A DNA stretch of 64,000 nucleotides from Corynebacterium sp. J010B-136. GTDB taxonomy: Bacteria; Actinomycetota; Actinomycetes; Mycobacteriales; Mycobacteriaceae. The DNA is taken from assembly GCF_002967075.1 (NCBI RefSeq), contig NZ_PUGE01000001.1:1-64000 (forward strand), read 5' to 3'. Below are positions 28,019 to 37,700 of this stretch, one piece after another. The notes beneath the pieces were generated by a model. The model saw only the letters and a program-made list of their open reading frames with translations, was not told the DNA's origin and did no database searches. Each line of letters begins with the position of its first letter. The stretch's first letter is position 1. A program made the position numbers and the translations under genes.

Positions 28019-28858
28019 ATGTCGGGCGCGGTAGTTTCCACCAATCAGAGCCAAGCGAAAGCAGCGTCGACACGCCAGAAGCAGAAGTCGCGCCGCTCGC
28101 AGGGCTGGATGCCCAATCAGCACGGCGCGTGGTTCATGCTCTTTATCCCACCGCTAATGGGCATGATTTTGCAGCCCTCGTGGGCAGCCGTGCCACTGTT
28201 TATTACGTGGTGGTTCGGATACTTCACCTACTTCGCCATCACCATCTGGGTCAAAAGCCGTTTGCGTAAAAAGCACCTGCCGCCGGTTCTAACCTACGGT
28301 GCGATTACCGCGCTGGCGGGTATCGCGGCGCTGATTACACAGTGGCAGCTGATTGCCTGGCTGCCAATCTTCGCGCCCATTATCGCGGTCGCCGTGTATG
28401 AAACCATCAAGCGCCGTGAGCGTTCACTGGTTTCTGGCTGGTCGACAGTGTTGGCGGCGGCGATGATGTTGCCGACGGTGGCATCGATAAGCACTAGCGG
28501 CACACCAGCTGCCGTGAGCGCAGATCTCTGGTGGGCAACCGCCTGGTTCGCACTGTATTTTGGCGGCTCTATCTATTACGTCAAAACGCTGATTCGCGAC
28601 TTCGGCAACCGTTCGCGCTTTATCCAATCCGTAATATTTCACGCGATAGTCTATGTCGCCGCGCTCGGCTTGGCGTTCGCACAGCCACACACCTGGCCGG
28701 TCGCGGTCGTCGGCGCGCTGCTTGCCGCACGCAGCTATGCCGTACCACGCATCGCCCAGCGTCGCGGCAAGCGCATCCCGCCGAAGCATGTCGGCATGAT
28801 TGATGGCCTGGTCACGGTCTTTGTAGTCGTCGCGGCCTTCGCAGCATTTGGCAGTTAA
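28019..28858 (+). CDS. YwiC-like integral membrane protein
   Basis: A 279-residue membrane protein of the YwiC-like family, recognised from the conserved MPNQHGAWFMLFIPPLMG near the first membrane helix. About eight hydrophobic helices follow a basic, cytoplasmic N-terminus of 25 residues. The conserved basic loop VKSRLRKKHLPP and VYETIKRRERS are cytoplasmic. The function of the family is unknown. The ATG at 28019 has AGGAG eight bases upstream; a TTG at 28013 is too close to it. It is upstream of the MscCG-like channel on the same strand, with a hairpin between them. Confidence 0.82.
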   Translation: MSGAVVSTNQSQAKAASTRQKQKSRRSQGWMPNQHGAWFMLFIPPLMGMILQPSWAAVPLFITWWFGYFTYFAITIWVKSRLRKKHLPPVLTYGAITALAGIAALITQWQLIAWLPIFAPIIAVAVYETIKRRERSLVSGWSTVLAAAMMLPTVASISTSGTPAAVSADLWWATAWFALYFGGSIYYVKTLIRDFGNRSRFIQSVIFHAIVYVAALGLAFAQPHTWPVAVVGALLAARSYAVPRIAQRRGKRIPPKHVGMIDGLVTVFVVVAAFAAFGS

Positions 28859-28891
28859 CTTTAGGCCACCTTTCAGAAAATCGGCCTAAAG
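28859..28891 (+). terminator. Hairpin immediately upstream of the mscCG start
   Basis: CTTTAGGCC (28859-28867) pairs with GGCCTAAAG (28883-28891) around a 15-base loop, followed by TCGGTTTT and then the ATG of the channel gene at 28900. It begins at the YwiC-like stop codon. It may be a terminator or a structure that limits translation of the channel gene, which lacks a Shine-Dalgarno. Confidence 0.6.
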
Positions 28892-28899
28892 TCGGTTTT

Positions 28900-30549
28900 A
28901 TGAACCTTGAGTTTTACCTGTTTCGACTGTGGGAGCTGGTCGTTGACCACGCCATCCCGCTGGTAGCCCTTCTCCTTTTAGCCATCTTGCTTCCGCGCCT
29001 AGGAAGGTTGACGGTCAAGATTATTGAAGGGCGCCTCGATGAGGAAGAGGAATCCACCAAGTCACGCTTAGCGCTTTTGGGTGCGTTGGTTTATGTCATT
29101 CAAATTGCCGCTTACTTCCTCATTGTTTTGGTGGCGCTGTCTAATTTGGGCGTGCCGCCGCTTGGCGCCGCAGTGCCTGCAACGATTGTCTCGGCTGCGG
29201 TTGGTTTCGGCGCGCAGAGCATCATCGGGGATTTCCTCTCGGGCTTTTTCATTTTGTCGGAGCGCCAGTTCGGCGTGGGCGACTACGTCAGCTTCGATGG
29301 CACCAGCACCGCGACAGAAGGCACTGTCGTCGCGCTGACTTTGCGCGCGACCAAGGTGCGCACGCCGTCGGGTGAGGTGGTGATGATTCCTAATGGTTCT
29401 GCAGGGGTTGTCACCAACTATTCGCAGGAATGGTCGCGCGCGGTGGTCAACTTCGATGTGCCTGTGCGTTCAGGGGAAAACCTTGATGATATCCATCGCA
29501 CCATTGAAGAAACGGCCAAGCAAGCAATCAAAGACCCCTCGATTTCCGAAGACGTTGCAGGCGAAGTCGAAATCCTCCCCGCTACTGCGCTGACCTCCCC
29601 TACCGCCGCTGGCCAGCCATGGCGGGTAAATTTCCGTGTGCTCGTAGTCGTAAACCCCGCGCGCCAGTGGGCGGTCGAGCGCGGTATTCGCGCCGCGTTG
29701 CTCAGTGTATTTTGGGATCACTTCCGCACGCCTTTCGAATCCCCCAATGAGGAATTCACACGGGAGATGGGGGTTGCATCGCTAAGCGATGCTCCCACCG
29801 AGACCATCCCCGTTGACCCCTCGGCGGGTGAAGCCGCACCTTCAGTTGAAGATACCCAGGATGCGGCGGAAGCGGCCGCGCGCGATGAAAAAGCGGACGA
29901 GGACATCGCACCTGCCGCCAAAGACGACGGCCCGGGCCGGCCTTCGACGACCGCTGCATCAGAAGCCGATACCGATACCGACGCCGAGACTGAGGTCTTT
30001 GAAAAGCCGAACTCCAAGCGCCGCGATTTCTGGCGCACTGATGCCTACGACCAGCGGTGGAAGAAGGTCTTAAGCTTTGGCGGGCGCATCCGGCCCTCGA
30101 CGACCGGCTTGATTGTCGCGTTGTTCTTCACCGGCGGCCTGGCGCTGGCCTCCTCCAACCCCGAAGACGGCAACGCAGGCATTCTCTCCCCTGCGTATTG
30201 GCAGCAACGCTCCGCGGCCGAGTCCAGCGAAGTGGAAACCACGCCGGAAGAACCTGTCGAAACCCCGGCCACAGAGCCTTCCTACCAGCCGCAACCGGAG
30301 CCTTCGGTGCAGCCTGAGCCGACGGCTGAGCAAAACCCCGAGGGCTTCTCGCAGAACCAAGAACAGCTAGACACCGGTGCTTCCACGGAGCAATCCCCCG
30401 CCCCAAACCAGGCCCCACAATCGGTCGCCCCGCAGGACAGCCAAGGCACCCAGAGCACGCAGGGCACAGCGGAAAGCTCGCCTAACGATGCCGACGCCAC
30501 CTCCGGCACCGACAACTTCCACGTCCCCGAACCCACCGAGGAGAACTAG
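28900..30549 (+). CDS. mscCG: MscS-type mechanosensitive channel (MscCG-like glutamate exporter)
   Basis: A 549-residue channel. Residues 15-115 contain three membrane helices; the pore helix is glycine/alanine-rich (IVSAAVGFGAQSIIGDFLSG, then FFILSERQFGVGDYV). The MscS beta domain (RATKVRTPSGEVVMIPNG) and alpha/beta domain follow to about residue 285. An acidic linker leads to a fourth membrane segment at about 403-420 (TGLIVALFFTGGLALASS) and a Pro/Glu-rich external tail. That extra C-terminal segment is the hallmark of corynebacterial MscCG, which releases glutamate and betaine on membrane tension. There is no Shine-Dalgarno; a hairpin ends eight bases before the ATG. Confidence 0.92.
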   Translation: MNLEFYLFRLWELVVDHAIPLVALLLLAILLPRLGRLTVKIIEGRLDEEEESTKSRLALLGALVYVIQIAAYFLIVLVALSNLGVPPLGAAVPATIVSAAVGFGAQSIIGDFLSGFFILSERQFGVGDYVSFDGTSTATEGTVVALTLRATKVRTPSGEVVMIPNGSAGVVTNYSQEWSRAVVNFDVPVRSGENLDDIHRTIEETAKQAIKDPSISEDVAGEVEILPATALTSPTAAGQPWRVNFRVLVVVNPARQWAVERGIRAALLSVFWDHFRTPFESPNEEFTREMGVASLSDAPTETIPVDPSAGEAAPSVEDTQDAAEAAARDEKADEDIAPAAKDDGPGRPSTTAASEADTDTDAETEVFEKPNSKRRDFWRTDAYDQRWKKVLSFGGRIRPSTTGLIVALFFTGGLALASSNPEDGNAGILSPAYWQQRSAAESSEVETTPEEPVETPATEPSYQPQPEPSVQPEPTAEQNPEGFSQNQEQLDTGASTEQSPAPNQAPQSVAPQDSQGTQSTQGTAESSPNDADATSGTDNFHVPEPTEEN

Positions 30550-30709
30550 CCAACCGGCGTTTAATGTACGACAAACCATGCATTAGGCGCCACACCAATC
30601 ACTTTAGCCACTCCCGTAACATTATTGCCGTGTGAAAATCTGAATTCTTTGATAGCTTTTTAGTGGACTCGCATCCTTAAAAATCCCTATCACTTTCAGG
30701 AGTTCTTCC

Positions 30710-31609
30710 ATGGTTTTCAAGAAGGCATTGGCCACCGCGGCGGTGAGCGCGACTGCCGCAGCTCTACTTATTTCAAACGCTGGCGCCGATGATAAGGCCG
30801 CCACCGTTGCCCAAGGTGACTTGGTTGGCCAGTGCGCGGTTAGCTTCAACGATCCCAGCACGAACCGTTCTTATGTTGCGGATTTCTGCGCCGAGTCGGT
30901 TACTCCTACCCGCCTGTACGGTGAGAACAACGCCCCGATTGACGGCCTGGGCACTTTCCATGCCTCTGGATTCAACGAGGCCGGCACCCAGCTAGCGTTT
31001 ATCCAGTGGAACGATGAGGTCGAAGTACTTCCTAATAACATCTCCACCGACGGCTTTGCTCCTGCCCCACAGGTTGGCGACACGGTATATTTCCACCAGC
31101 CTGCCTACGACGGACTTGCTGCGCTTGACGGCCAAGGCACCTACGCTGGTCAGATTAACGGCACCCACTTTGTCGATTTCGGCGCGAACACCGGCACCCA
31201 GGAAGCCAATTCGGGCCTGCTCAATGGCACCACCGTCTGGACGGATGAGGGCATTCTCGGCATCATCGATGGCCGCCACAAGGTCGGCGATCACCCACAC
31301 TTGAGCCTGGTCGCCTCCCCCGACGCCACCGGTGGTGCGATGGGCGCTGAGACCAAAAACGATCGCTTTGCGCTTTTCGATGCCTTCTTCGCCTCCAACC
31401 CCGCTGGCAACAATGACGCCAACGACGCCGGCGATCAAGATGGCAAAGAATCGCCTGTAAATCCTGCTCCAAGTCAGCCAAACGAGCCAAACCAGCCAGG
31501 TGAACCTGACGAATCTGGAAAGTCCCAGCCTCAGATTCCAGCCCTCGGTGGTTCTTCCGGCTCTTCGCTGGGAGCGCTCGAGGATCTCATCAGCCAGGCG
31601 CTGAAGTAG
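30710..31609 (+). CDS. Secreted protein of unknown function
   Basis: A 299-residue exported protein. The N-terminal 26 residues are a signal peptide (MVFKKALATAAVSATAAALL, then cleavage around NAGADD). A mature domain of about 190 residues has two early cysteines (GQCAVSF and ADFCAES) that may form a disulfide and a segment EANSGLLNGTTVW that faintly resembles the catalytic-serine loop of trypsin-like proteases, but no clear triad is present. The C-terminus is a low-complexity Asn/Pro/Glu linker ending in SLGALEDLISQALK. AGGAG precedes the ATG. It seems monocistronic. Family not recognised. Confidence 0.75.
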   Translation: MVFKKALATAAVSATAAALLISNAGADDKAATVAQGDLVGQCAVSFNDPSTNRSYVADFCAESVTPTRLYGENNAPIDGLGTFHASGFNEAGTQLAFIQWNDEVEVLPNNISTDGFAPAPQVGDTVYFHQPAYDGLAALDGQGTYAGQINGTHFVDFGANTGTQEANSGLLNGTTVWTDEGILGIIDGRHKVGDHPHLSLVASPDATGGAMGAETKNDRFALFDAFFASNPAGNNDANDAGDQDGKESPVNPAPSQPNEPNQPGEPDESGKSQPQIPALGGSSGSSLGALEDLISQALK

Positions 31610-31739
31610 CACACGGGCCAATCCGAGTCCTGCCAGGCTACATCAGTTCTAAGATCCATTAAAAGTTCATGGCTCTGTCTCCAATTAGGAGCCAGCGCCA
31701 TTTGCTTTCTTCAATCACGGCTACAGTCATTCTGCCTGC

Positions 31740-32261
31740 TTACGTGGATTTTACGTATCCGCCCTCGGATTGAATGTAACCCATTTTTGCCATTTCCTCT
31801 TCAGGGGGCAACGGGAATATCAGCTCGCCTTTAGTGAAGTGCGGCATGATCAATTGCGCTCTCAAAACACGCGAAGCGAGCGTCTGAACAGTCTCACGCA
31901 AATAGGGCAAAAGAGTTGCAATTGCTTGATCATTAGCAAATGCAACTAAGCCGATCGGGTTGACGTCGTTAATGAAACTTTCGGGGAAACGGTAACTACC
32001 TACGACTTCACTACTAACGATTCCGCGGTCCACCCTAATCTCTACAGCAAGTGCGATAGCTGCGGTCAACCATCCTTCCTCATCTCCCTCTGAAGAATCA
32101 TCAGTTGATACGCGCAATCCAAACACCGGCTGAAGCCCCTCTTCCGCGACGTCAGTCAGCTGAACTTCTGCACTCATCTTGTTGTAGGAAATATCTCGAA
32201 GTTCAAGTTGCTCGTCGAGGATCTTCAAATATTGAGCGGCTAAGGCTTCATGGTCAAGCAT
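31740..32261 (-). CDS. SecB-like chaperone of a toxin-antitoxin-chaperone module
   Basis: A 173-residue protein. The C-terminal half has the SecB pattern: a beta strand VVGSYRFPESF, then PIGLVAFANDQAIATLLPYL and RETVQTLASRVLRAQLIMP, closely following the FPYxRExxxxxxxR helix of SecB and ending in the hydrophobic ELIFPLPPEEE. General SecB is absent from most actinobacteria; SecB-like proteins there belong to TAC modules such as M. tuberculosis Rv1957. It is the third gene of the unit, and its ATG at 32261 overlaps the antitoxin stop by eight bases, with GGAAGG upstream. Expected role: bind the antitoxin tail and keep it folded and protected. Confidence 0.78.
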   Translation of the reverse strand: MLDHEALAAQYLKILDEQLELRDISYNKMSAEVQLTDVAEEGLQPVFGLRVSTDDSSEGDEEGWLTAAIALAVEIRVDRGIVSSEVVGSYRFPESFINDVNPIGLVAFANDQAIATLLPYLRETVQTLASRVLRAQLIMPHFTKGELIFPLPPEEEMAKMGYIQSEGGYVKST

Positions 32262-32646
32262 ATTCCACCTTCCCGATAGTCGGCTGCCATGAACTGTTTT
32301 TACGGGCGGCGTCAACTGAGGTCAAACGACTCTTCTTGACTAATGAAGCTGATACATCAGGTTGACGGGTGGGCAACACAAACGCCTTATCTCGCGGGGT
32401 CGCTGACATTACGATCGACGCCCCCACTGCTAACGCGTATCTCCTAATAGTTCCCAAAGTCGGGTTGGAATCATAACGCTCAAACTGCGCAATGGCACTT
32501 TGAGATAACCCCAGAGCTTCTCCGACCTGCTGTTGGGAAAGGTTTCGCTGCTCGCGAATTTTCACGAGGCTATTACGAAACTCCCGCTGCTCACGAAGAA
32601 TCTCCTTGGCGTGCTCTTTCATTTCCGCTTGCTGACGACCGCTCAT
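32254..32646 (-). CDS. XRE-family antitoxin (HigA-like) with C-terminal tail
   Basis: A 130-residue protein. Residues 24-80 are an XRE helix-turn-helix (LVKIREQRNLSQQQVGEALG, then LSQSAIAQFERYDSNPTLG). Residues 84-130 form a tail beyond the HTH ending SSWQPTIGKVEYA, rich in small and basic residues with spaced W120, I124 and V127. In TAC systems such a tail is the chaperone-addiction (ChAD) region that the SecB-like partner binds. It starts ten bases after the toxin stop and overlaps the chaperone start by eight bases. An ATG at 32622 is an alternative start. It should neutralise the upstream toxin and repress the operon. Confidence 0.85.
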   Translation of the reverse strand: MSGRQQAEMKEHAKEILREQREFRNSLVKIREQRNLSQQQVGEALGLSQSAIAQFERYDSNPTLGTIRRYALAVGASIVMSATPRDKAFVLPTRQPDVSASLVKKSRLTSVDAARKNSSWQPTIGKVEYA

Positions 32647-32656
32647 AAGCTTTATC

Positions 32657-33211
32657 TTATACCGCTGGTGGCTTCTTGTTGCGTTTACGAAGGGAATCAA
32701 GTTCACTGACTTTCCAATTATCCTCGGAGCACTTTTCACATAGCTCGATCGCTGCATCGATTTCTATATATTGTAACCTATTGGTTTCAGCCTTATCCCC
32801 GTTAACTATCTTCTTTTCATGGAGATACAACCCAACCACCCAGCTATCCCCCTCCTCTACCGTATAAAGGCGCAGATGAACATTAGCTTGGCGGTATAAG
32901 CCCGACGCTTTCTCCGCTTTCAGAACCTTGATATCAGTCCATCGAATTTCATAAATGTCTAGGGGCTTGGCTCGATGAATTCGTTTAATATGTTTGAGCG
33001 GTTCTAGGTCCCCCCTTTCCGCGCATTCGAGCAATTCTTCTATCTGACCTTCCAAGTCAGCTTGGAGAATGCCCGCTATGCGGTATCCACTTTTTATCAA
33101 TTTTTCTGTCGCGAATTCTGCGGTTTCTTCAATATGCTTTGAAGTCGAACAAAACCGCCAAAAATAATGAACCTGGCCCCCGCCCGAGCACACCGATATT
33201 TTATGTCCCAC
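32657..33211 (-). CDS. HigB/RelE-superfamily toxin-like protein
   Basis: A protein of up to 184 residues. The core at about 75-160 fits HigB/Gp49-type toxins, which cleave ribosome-bound mRNA: KHIKRIHRAKPLDIYEIRW, then VHLRLYTVEE, SWVVGLYLHEKKIV and a helix QYIEIDAAIELC. Basic residues in these strands (H75, K76, R77, R80, R90, K133, K134) are candidates for the active site. An extra N-terminal helical region of about 70 residues and a basic tail KKPPAV are unusual for HigB. The GTG at 33211 is only a candidate start; a later one is likely, since no ribosome-binding site is seen. First gene of the TAC unit, matching the toxin-first order of HigBA. Confidence 0.68.
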   Translation of the reverse strand: MGHKISVCSGGGQVHYFWRFCSTSKHIEETAEFATEKLIKSGYRIAGILQADLEGQIEELLECAERGDLEPLKHIKRIHRAKPLDIYEIRWTDIKVLKAEKASGLYRQANVHLRLYTVEEGDSWVVGLYLHEKKIVNGDKAETNRLQYIEIDAAIELCEKCSEDNWKVSELDSLRKRNKKPPAV

Positions 33212-33376
33212 AGATATCAGAATACCGCTTGTTCTCGAACTTGCAGCGCAATCTCGCTAACTTCGATGCACTCAATACGCCGTTCGCCTTGAGTCAGAAG
33301 TATGGCTACAGAATCGAACATAATCTTGTCCCGGCAGGACGCGCAGTTCAAACGCTGCGAGGAGATTAATTGGTTC

Positions 33377-34612
33377 TTAGTCCTCGCGCTCTTTGTATTT
33401 TTTGATCAGGCGGTTGACGAGTTCATCGGTAAGCTTGTCGTCGGACAAGATCATGTCGAGCATCTCTTGCCGGGCTTCGTCAGACTTTTCGGACGGTGAT
33501 TCATCGCTATCGCTCGCTGAATCTTCGTCGTAGTGCTCGTAGGCTTCGCCGGAAAAGTCCATGCCCATGTCCGCGAAGAAGCCCGTGCTTGGTTCTTTAT
33601 CGCTGGCGGAGGCAGGCTCGTCGGTAGTGGGATGCACGCGGTCGGCTAATTCGGCAGAAGGCTTTGGTGGTTTGTGCGCGGGTTGTTTCAGCATCGGCTC
33701 TGGATGGCGCGAGTCGGACGCCACGGGTGTTTCGTCCTGCGCGAATTCTAAGGTGAAGGTTTCCAGGAAGTTCTCGGCATCCGATTCTGCTGTGGAGCGG
33801 CGCTTGCCGCGTTTGACCTCTAACTCGATGCGGCGCTGCAGCGCCTTTTCCATCTGCTTATGACGCCAGGAACGAATGCGGGTGGGTTCATATTTGCGGC
33901 CGACCGCGCGGCTTTTATGCTCTGCCTTCTTAGCCAATTCCGCGACCTGCACTGCGGATTCATTCACCGGTGCCCACTCGGGATTGGAATTTAGGCGCCA
34001 TCCACCCCAGTACCCCAACAGCGATAATAAGATACTGACCAGTGGACCGAGGATCATGCCGACGGCAAGGAAGCCGAAGGCATCGGAGACAAGCACGATG
34101 ATGGAGGCGGCGATAGCGGGAATCACGGTGGGTTGATTATCGCCAAACACGCCGGGCACACGCCCTGTGACAACATCGCGTATCATCGACCCGCCGGTCG
34201 CGGTAAAGACGCCCATCATGATGCAGGGCACCACCGGCAAACCAAAGGTCAACGCTTTAACAGTGCCGGTGCCGGCCCACAACCCGGAGACGATGGCATC
34301 GCCATGCGCCTGCAAGATATCCCAAGTACGCCCCTTGAAGTACACAAACCGCGCAATCAAAGCGCCGGTAAAAGCCAGGATCAGATATTCCGGTTGTGCC
34401 ATGGCGGCAACGGTCCCGCGGTTGATGAGCACATCGCGAATCATGCCGCCGCCCAGCGAGGAGAACAGCGCGATGAAAAAGAACCCAATGATGTCATAGC
34501 CACGCTGTCTGGCAATGGTTCCGCCGATGATGCCCATCAGTAAAACACCGCTGACATCAGACCAGCGGTATAACGACTCAATCAGCGGATCAACCTCGTG
34601 CATGCGCTTCAT
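33377..34612 (-). CDS. TRIC-type (UPF0126) membrane channel with long tail
   Basis: A 411-residue protein. The first 215 residues contain two repeats of three membrane helices plus one, with the glycine motifs SSLGGGMIRDVLINRG and TATGGSMIRDVVTGRVPGV that line the ion path of prokaryotic TRIC trimers. Residues 230-411 are a charged, probably disordered cytoplasmic tail with a coiled-coil stretch (RRIELEVKRGKRR) and acidic low complexity, ending in LVNRLIKKYKERED. Bacterial TRIC proteins conduct K+ or other monovalent cations; some relatives have been linked to glycine uptake. The long tail is unusual for the family. Confidence 0.87.
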   Translation of the reverse strand: MKRMHEVDPLIESLYRWSDVSGVLLMGIIGGTIARQRGYDIIGFFFIALFSSLGGGMIRDVLINRGTVAAMAQPEYLILAFTGALIARFVYFKGRTWDILQAHGDAIVSGLWAGTGTVKALTFGLPVVPCIMMGVFTATGGSMIRDVVTGRVPGVFGDNQPTVIPAIAASIIVLVSDAFGFLAVGMILGPLVSILLSLLGYWGGWRLNSNPEWAPVNESAVQVAELAKKAEHKSRAVGRKYEPTRIRSWRHKQMEKALQRRIELEVKRGKRRSTAESDAENFLETFTLEFAQDETPVASDSRHPEPMLKQPAHKPPKPSAELADRVHPTTDEPASASDKEPSTGFFADMGMDFSGEAYEHYDEDSASDSDESPSEKSDEARQEMLDMILSDDKLTDELVNRLIKKYKERED

Positions 34613-34710
34613 TGTATAAACCCCAGCTGCATGTGCGCCGTTGTTTGGTAGATATCGCGGTGTTTAGCGTGAAAGTTCAGCTACTGGCACAAGACCAAGA
34701 AAAGCGTGTA

Positions 34711-37700
34711 TTAGGAACGAAAAGCTCCGCTAATTACCCCAAGTAGGTTCCGGAAGGCACCGCCGAGGGCATCGAAGAGTCCAAAGATTCCGCCACGGCT
34801 GGAGCTAGAAGATACCGAAGAACCGGGGTTCTCGGAAGATCCTGATGAGCCCGAGCTGCCTTCGGAGCTGCCTTCAGAGCTAGAGGCGTCGTCTTTTTCG
34901 GTGACAACCACGATGCGATCGGTAGTGGCTTGGTTGCCGTTGGCATCGCTGACTACGTAGCGGATAATATAACGGCCAGGTTGGTTGATGTCGAGGTTAC
35001 CAACGACTTCAATATTGTCGGTGACATCGCCATCAACGTCATCGGTAGCAGTGACTCCGGCGAGCAGGTCGGCGGCGGAACCAGCTTCAACAATGAGGTC
35101 ATCGCTAGGCACGGTCAGCTCAGGCGCGGTGGAGTCGGTGCCAGCATCGCGGGCGGTAAATACTGCGAACTGACGAGTCTGACCAGGTTCGACCTTCTCA
35201 CCGGTGGCGGTGTCGCGGCTGGTGGCATACCAAGCGTAGACCTCGTCGGATTTGAGTCCGGTCCAGTTGACTTCGGCTGGCCAGCCGGAGCGCGCGGTGT
35301 CTTTGCCAATTTCTTCGCCGGTGTCGGATACAAGCGTTACGGCATCGGTAGTAAAGCTGGTCTTGCGGGTTTCAAACTGAACCGGCAGGCGGGTGTCATC
35401 TTCGGTGCCGTCGTAACGGGCGCGGTCATCGTATTCGGTGGCACCAAAGTTATCGAGAAACGGCGAGTAAGTATCCACGATCATTTCGCCGGCATCGAGG
35501 TCGAATTGCAAAAGGCGTAGGAACGCGGCACCAAATTGCAGTGGTGTGTCGGTGCCGTATCCGCCGACTTCGGTAAGTCCAAGCTCATCGGATCCGACTT
35601 TGTAGAACTGGTAGTCAGCTAGCAGTTCGGTGACATGGTTGCCTTCCGTGCCAACGTCTTTGCGCGTGACGATGGACACGCCGTGCTCATGACCCGAGAG
35701 CACTAGGGCTACATTCGGGTTAGGTTCCACAACTTTTTCTAAAACGATGCTGCCGTCGTGAGAGGCATTCGCGCCTCTGCCGTCGGGCGAATTGCTGGGT
35801 TTGTTGTAGGCGTGTGTGAGCACAATAGCGTTGCGGTCTGGGTACTGCTTGAGCACGCTATCGGCCCAGGCGGCTTCTTCTTCGGTGACATCGTAACCGA
35901 GACTGACCACGACGAATTCTAGTCCTTCGGCGCTGAACAAATCATAGTGGTTGTCATTGTCGCCTTCTTTCCACGGGTGGTGCGAAGCATCGCGGGCTTG
36001 CCAGCCGGCGGTCTGTTCTAGGGCTTCGTAGCGCTCCGGGCCGAAGTACTGGTTGTACAGGTTGTCCGGACCGATATCGCGGCCGGTCCAGTTATCGTGG
36101 TTACCGGGCAGAACACCATTGACAACCTCGGCTTCGTCGAGAATCTTTTGAGCTTCAGACGCTACCTCAAATTCTTTGCGAGCGTTGTCCTCATCATTGG
36201 TTTCGCGAATCCAGTTTTCAATGATGTCGCCGGTGTGCGCGTGGTAGGCAATCTTGCGTGCATCAGCATTGTCCGCAACCCATTGGGTGGCATCTAGGTA
36301 AGACTGCTTCCAAACTTCGCGTTCTTCTTCGGACTCGTTTTCTACCGCGCCTTCCACAATGTACTGGGTGTCAGTGTGGTGAGAAATGGCAAAGTCATAG
36401 TCATCCGGGTCTGCGAAGCTATCTTCGACGGTGTTCGGGATGTCATCTGCGAATGGGTCATAGCCTAAGACCATGGCGTGTACATCGCTGCCATCGATAT
36501 GTTCTGCACTGATGTCGCCGTTGAGGCTAACCTCGCTGTTGCTAGTTCCGCGGGTGCTTGCCAGCTCATCCCAGGTAGAGGTTGCCGTGTTCCATGCAAA
36601 CAAGCGCGCGCTGCGATTAGGGTCCACTTGGCCTTTCCACACCAGTTGGTTTTCTTCCGTGCCGTCAGCAGGAAGAGCAACATCGAAACGCTGAAAAGGC
36701 ATCTGCGTGGTGGAAGCTGTCTGCGCGGTGTCGTCATCGCCAGGCTTAAGCGAGGCAGAAATCTCGGAAGCGTCCTCGTATTCAAAATCCAGCGAATCCG
36801 GCATTCCGCCGACAACTCCCTGGAACCCACCCTCCGGAGTAGAGGTAGTTCCCTTGGTAAACGTGGTCTCCACATCCCCACCGGAAGGATTATCGGCGAT
36901 AGCAGACAGGGTCACGTTCCCCTTTCCTTGGTCCGTATCAGTGCCACCGCCTTGAGGGATGTTGCCGCTGGTGAAGGAAACTCGCTCAGAAATCTCTCCG
37001 CCAAAAACGTCACGGGCTTGAATGTGAAGCTCGTGCTCTCCTTCCAAAAGACCAGGTCCGATAAGCTGGCCTGCCTCCACTTTTTCACCATCAAGCTCAT
37101 AAGTGGGTTCACCGCTAAGCAAAGCGTCATCTGAGTATTCGACCTCAAGCTTTACGCCTTCTTTGACGTGGTCACCTGCAGCCGGTGTGGTAGATGCCAG
37201 TTCCAGCTGCTTCTCACTGTTAACGCCAGATTCGCCGTACAGGGCCGCCACATCCGACTCACCGATGGGCTCGGAGTAAAGGCGGGCGGTGCGGAAGGAG
37301 GCATCGGCAAGCAGTTGCGGGTTGTCAGAGCCATTGGTGTCACCGCCTACGGTGAAGGAATCAGCATTGCCGGTGGGTAGGTTGTATTCGCCGGTAGTTT
37401 TCTTGCTCGCTGCCAGCTCACCGTTGAGATAAAGCTGGGCTTCTTGGCCGTCCCATACGCCAACCGCGTGGTACCAGCGGTCTGGGTCAACCTCCACGCG
37501 GGCCTGCTGGTAGCCGGAGCCGACGTGGATGATGAAAGACAGTTCATTTTCATACAGCGCCAGTGCGAACCCGCCGGCTTCTTTGTTGGCACACAGGCTC
37601 TTTTCGCTGGCAAATTCGCCGTTGAGTTTGAAAGTGCACTCGACTGCGAAGCCATCGGCAAGCGCTGCGTCCTGGTCCCCGATATCAAACTGCACGGCAT

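Noticed and set aside
31670..31694. TGGCTC/GAGCCA hairpin after the secreted protein gene
   Set aside because: Six-base stem with a long loop and no T-run directly after it; too weak to call a terminator.
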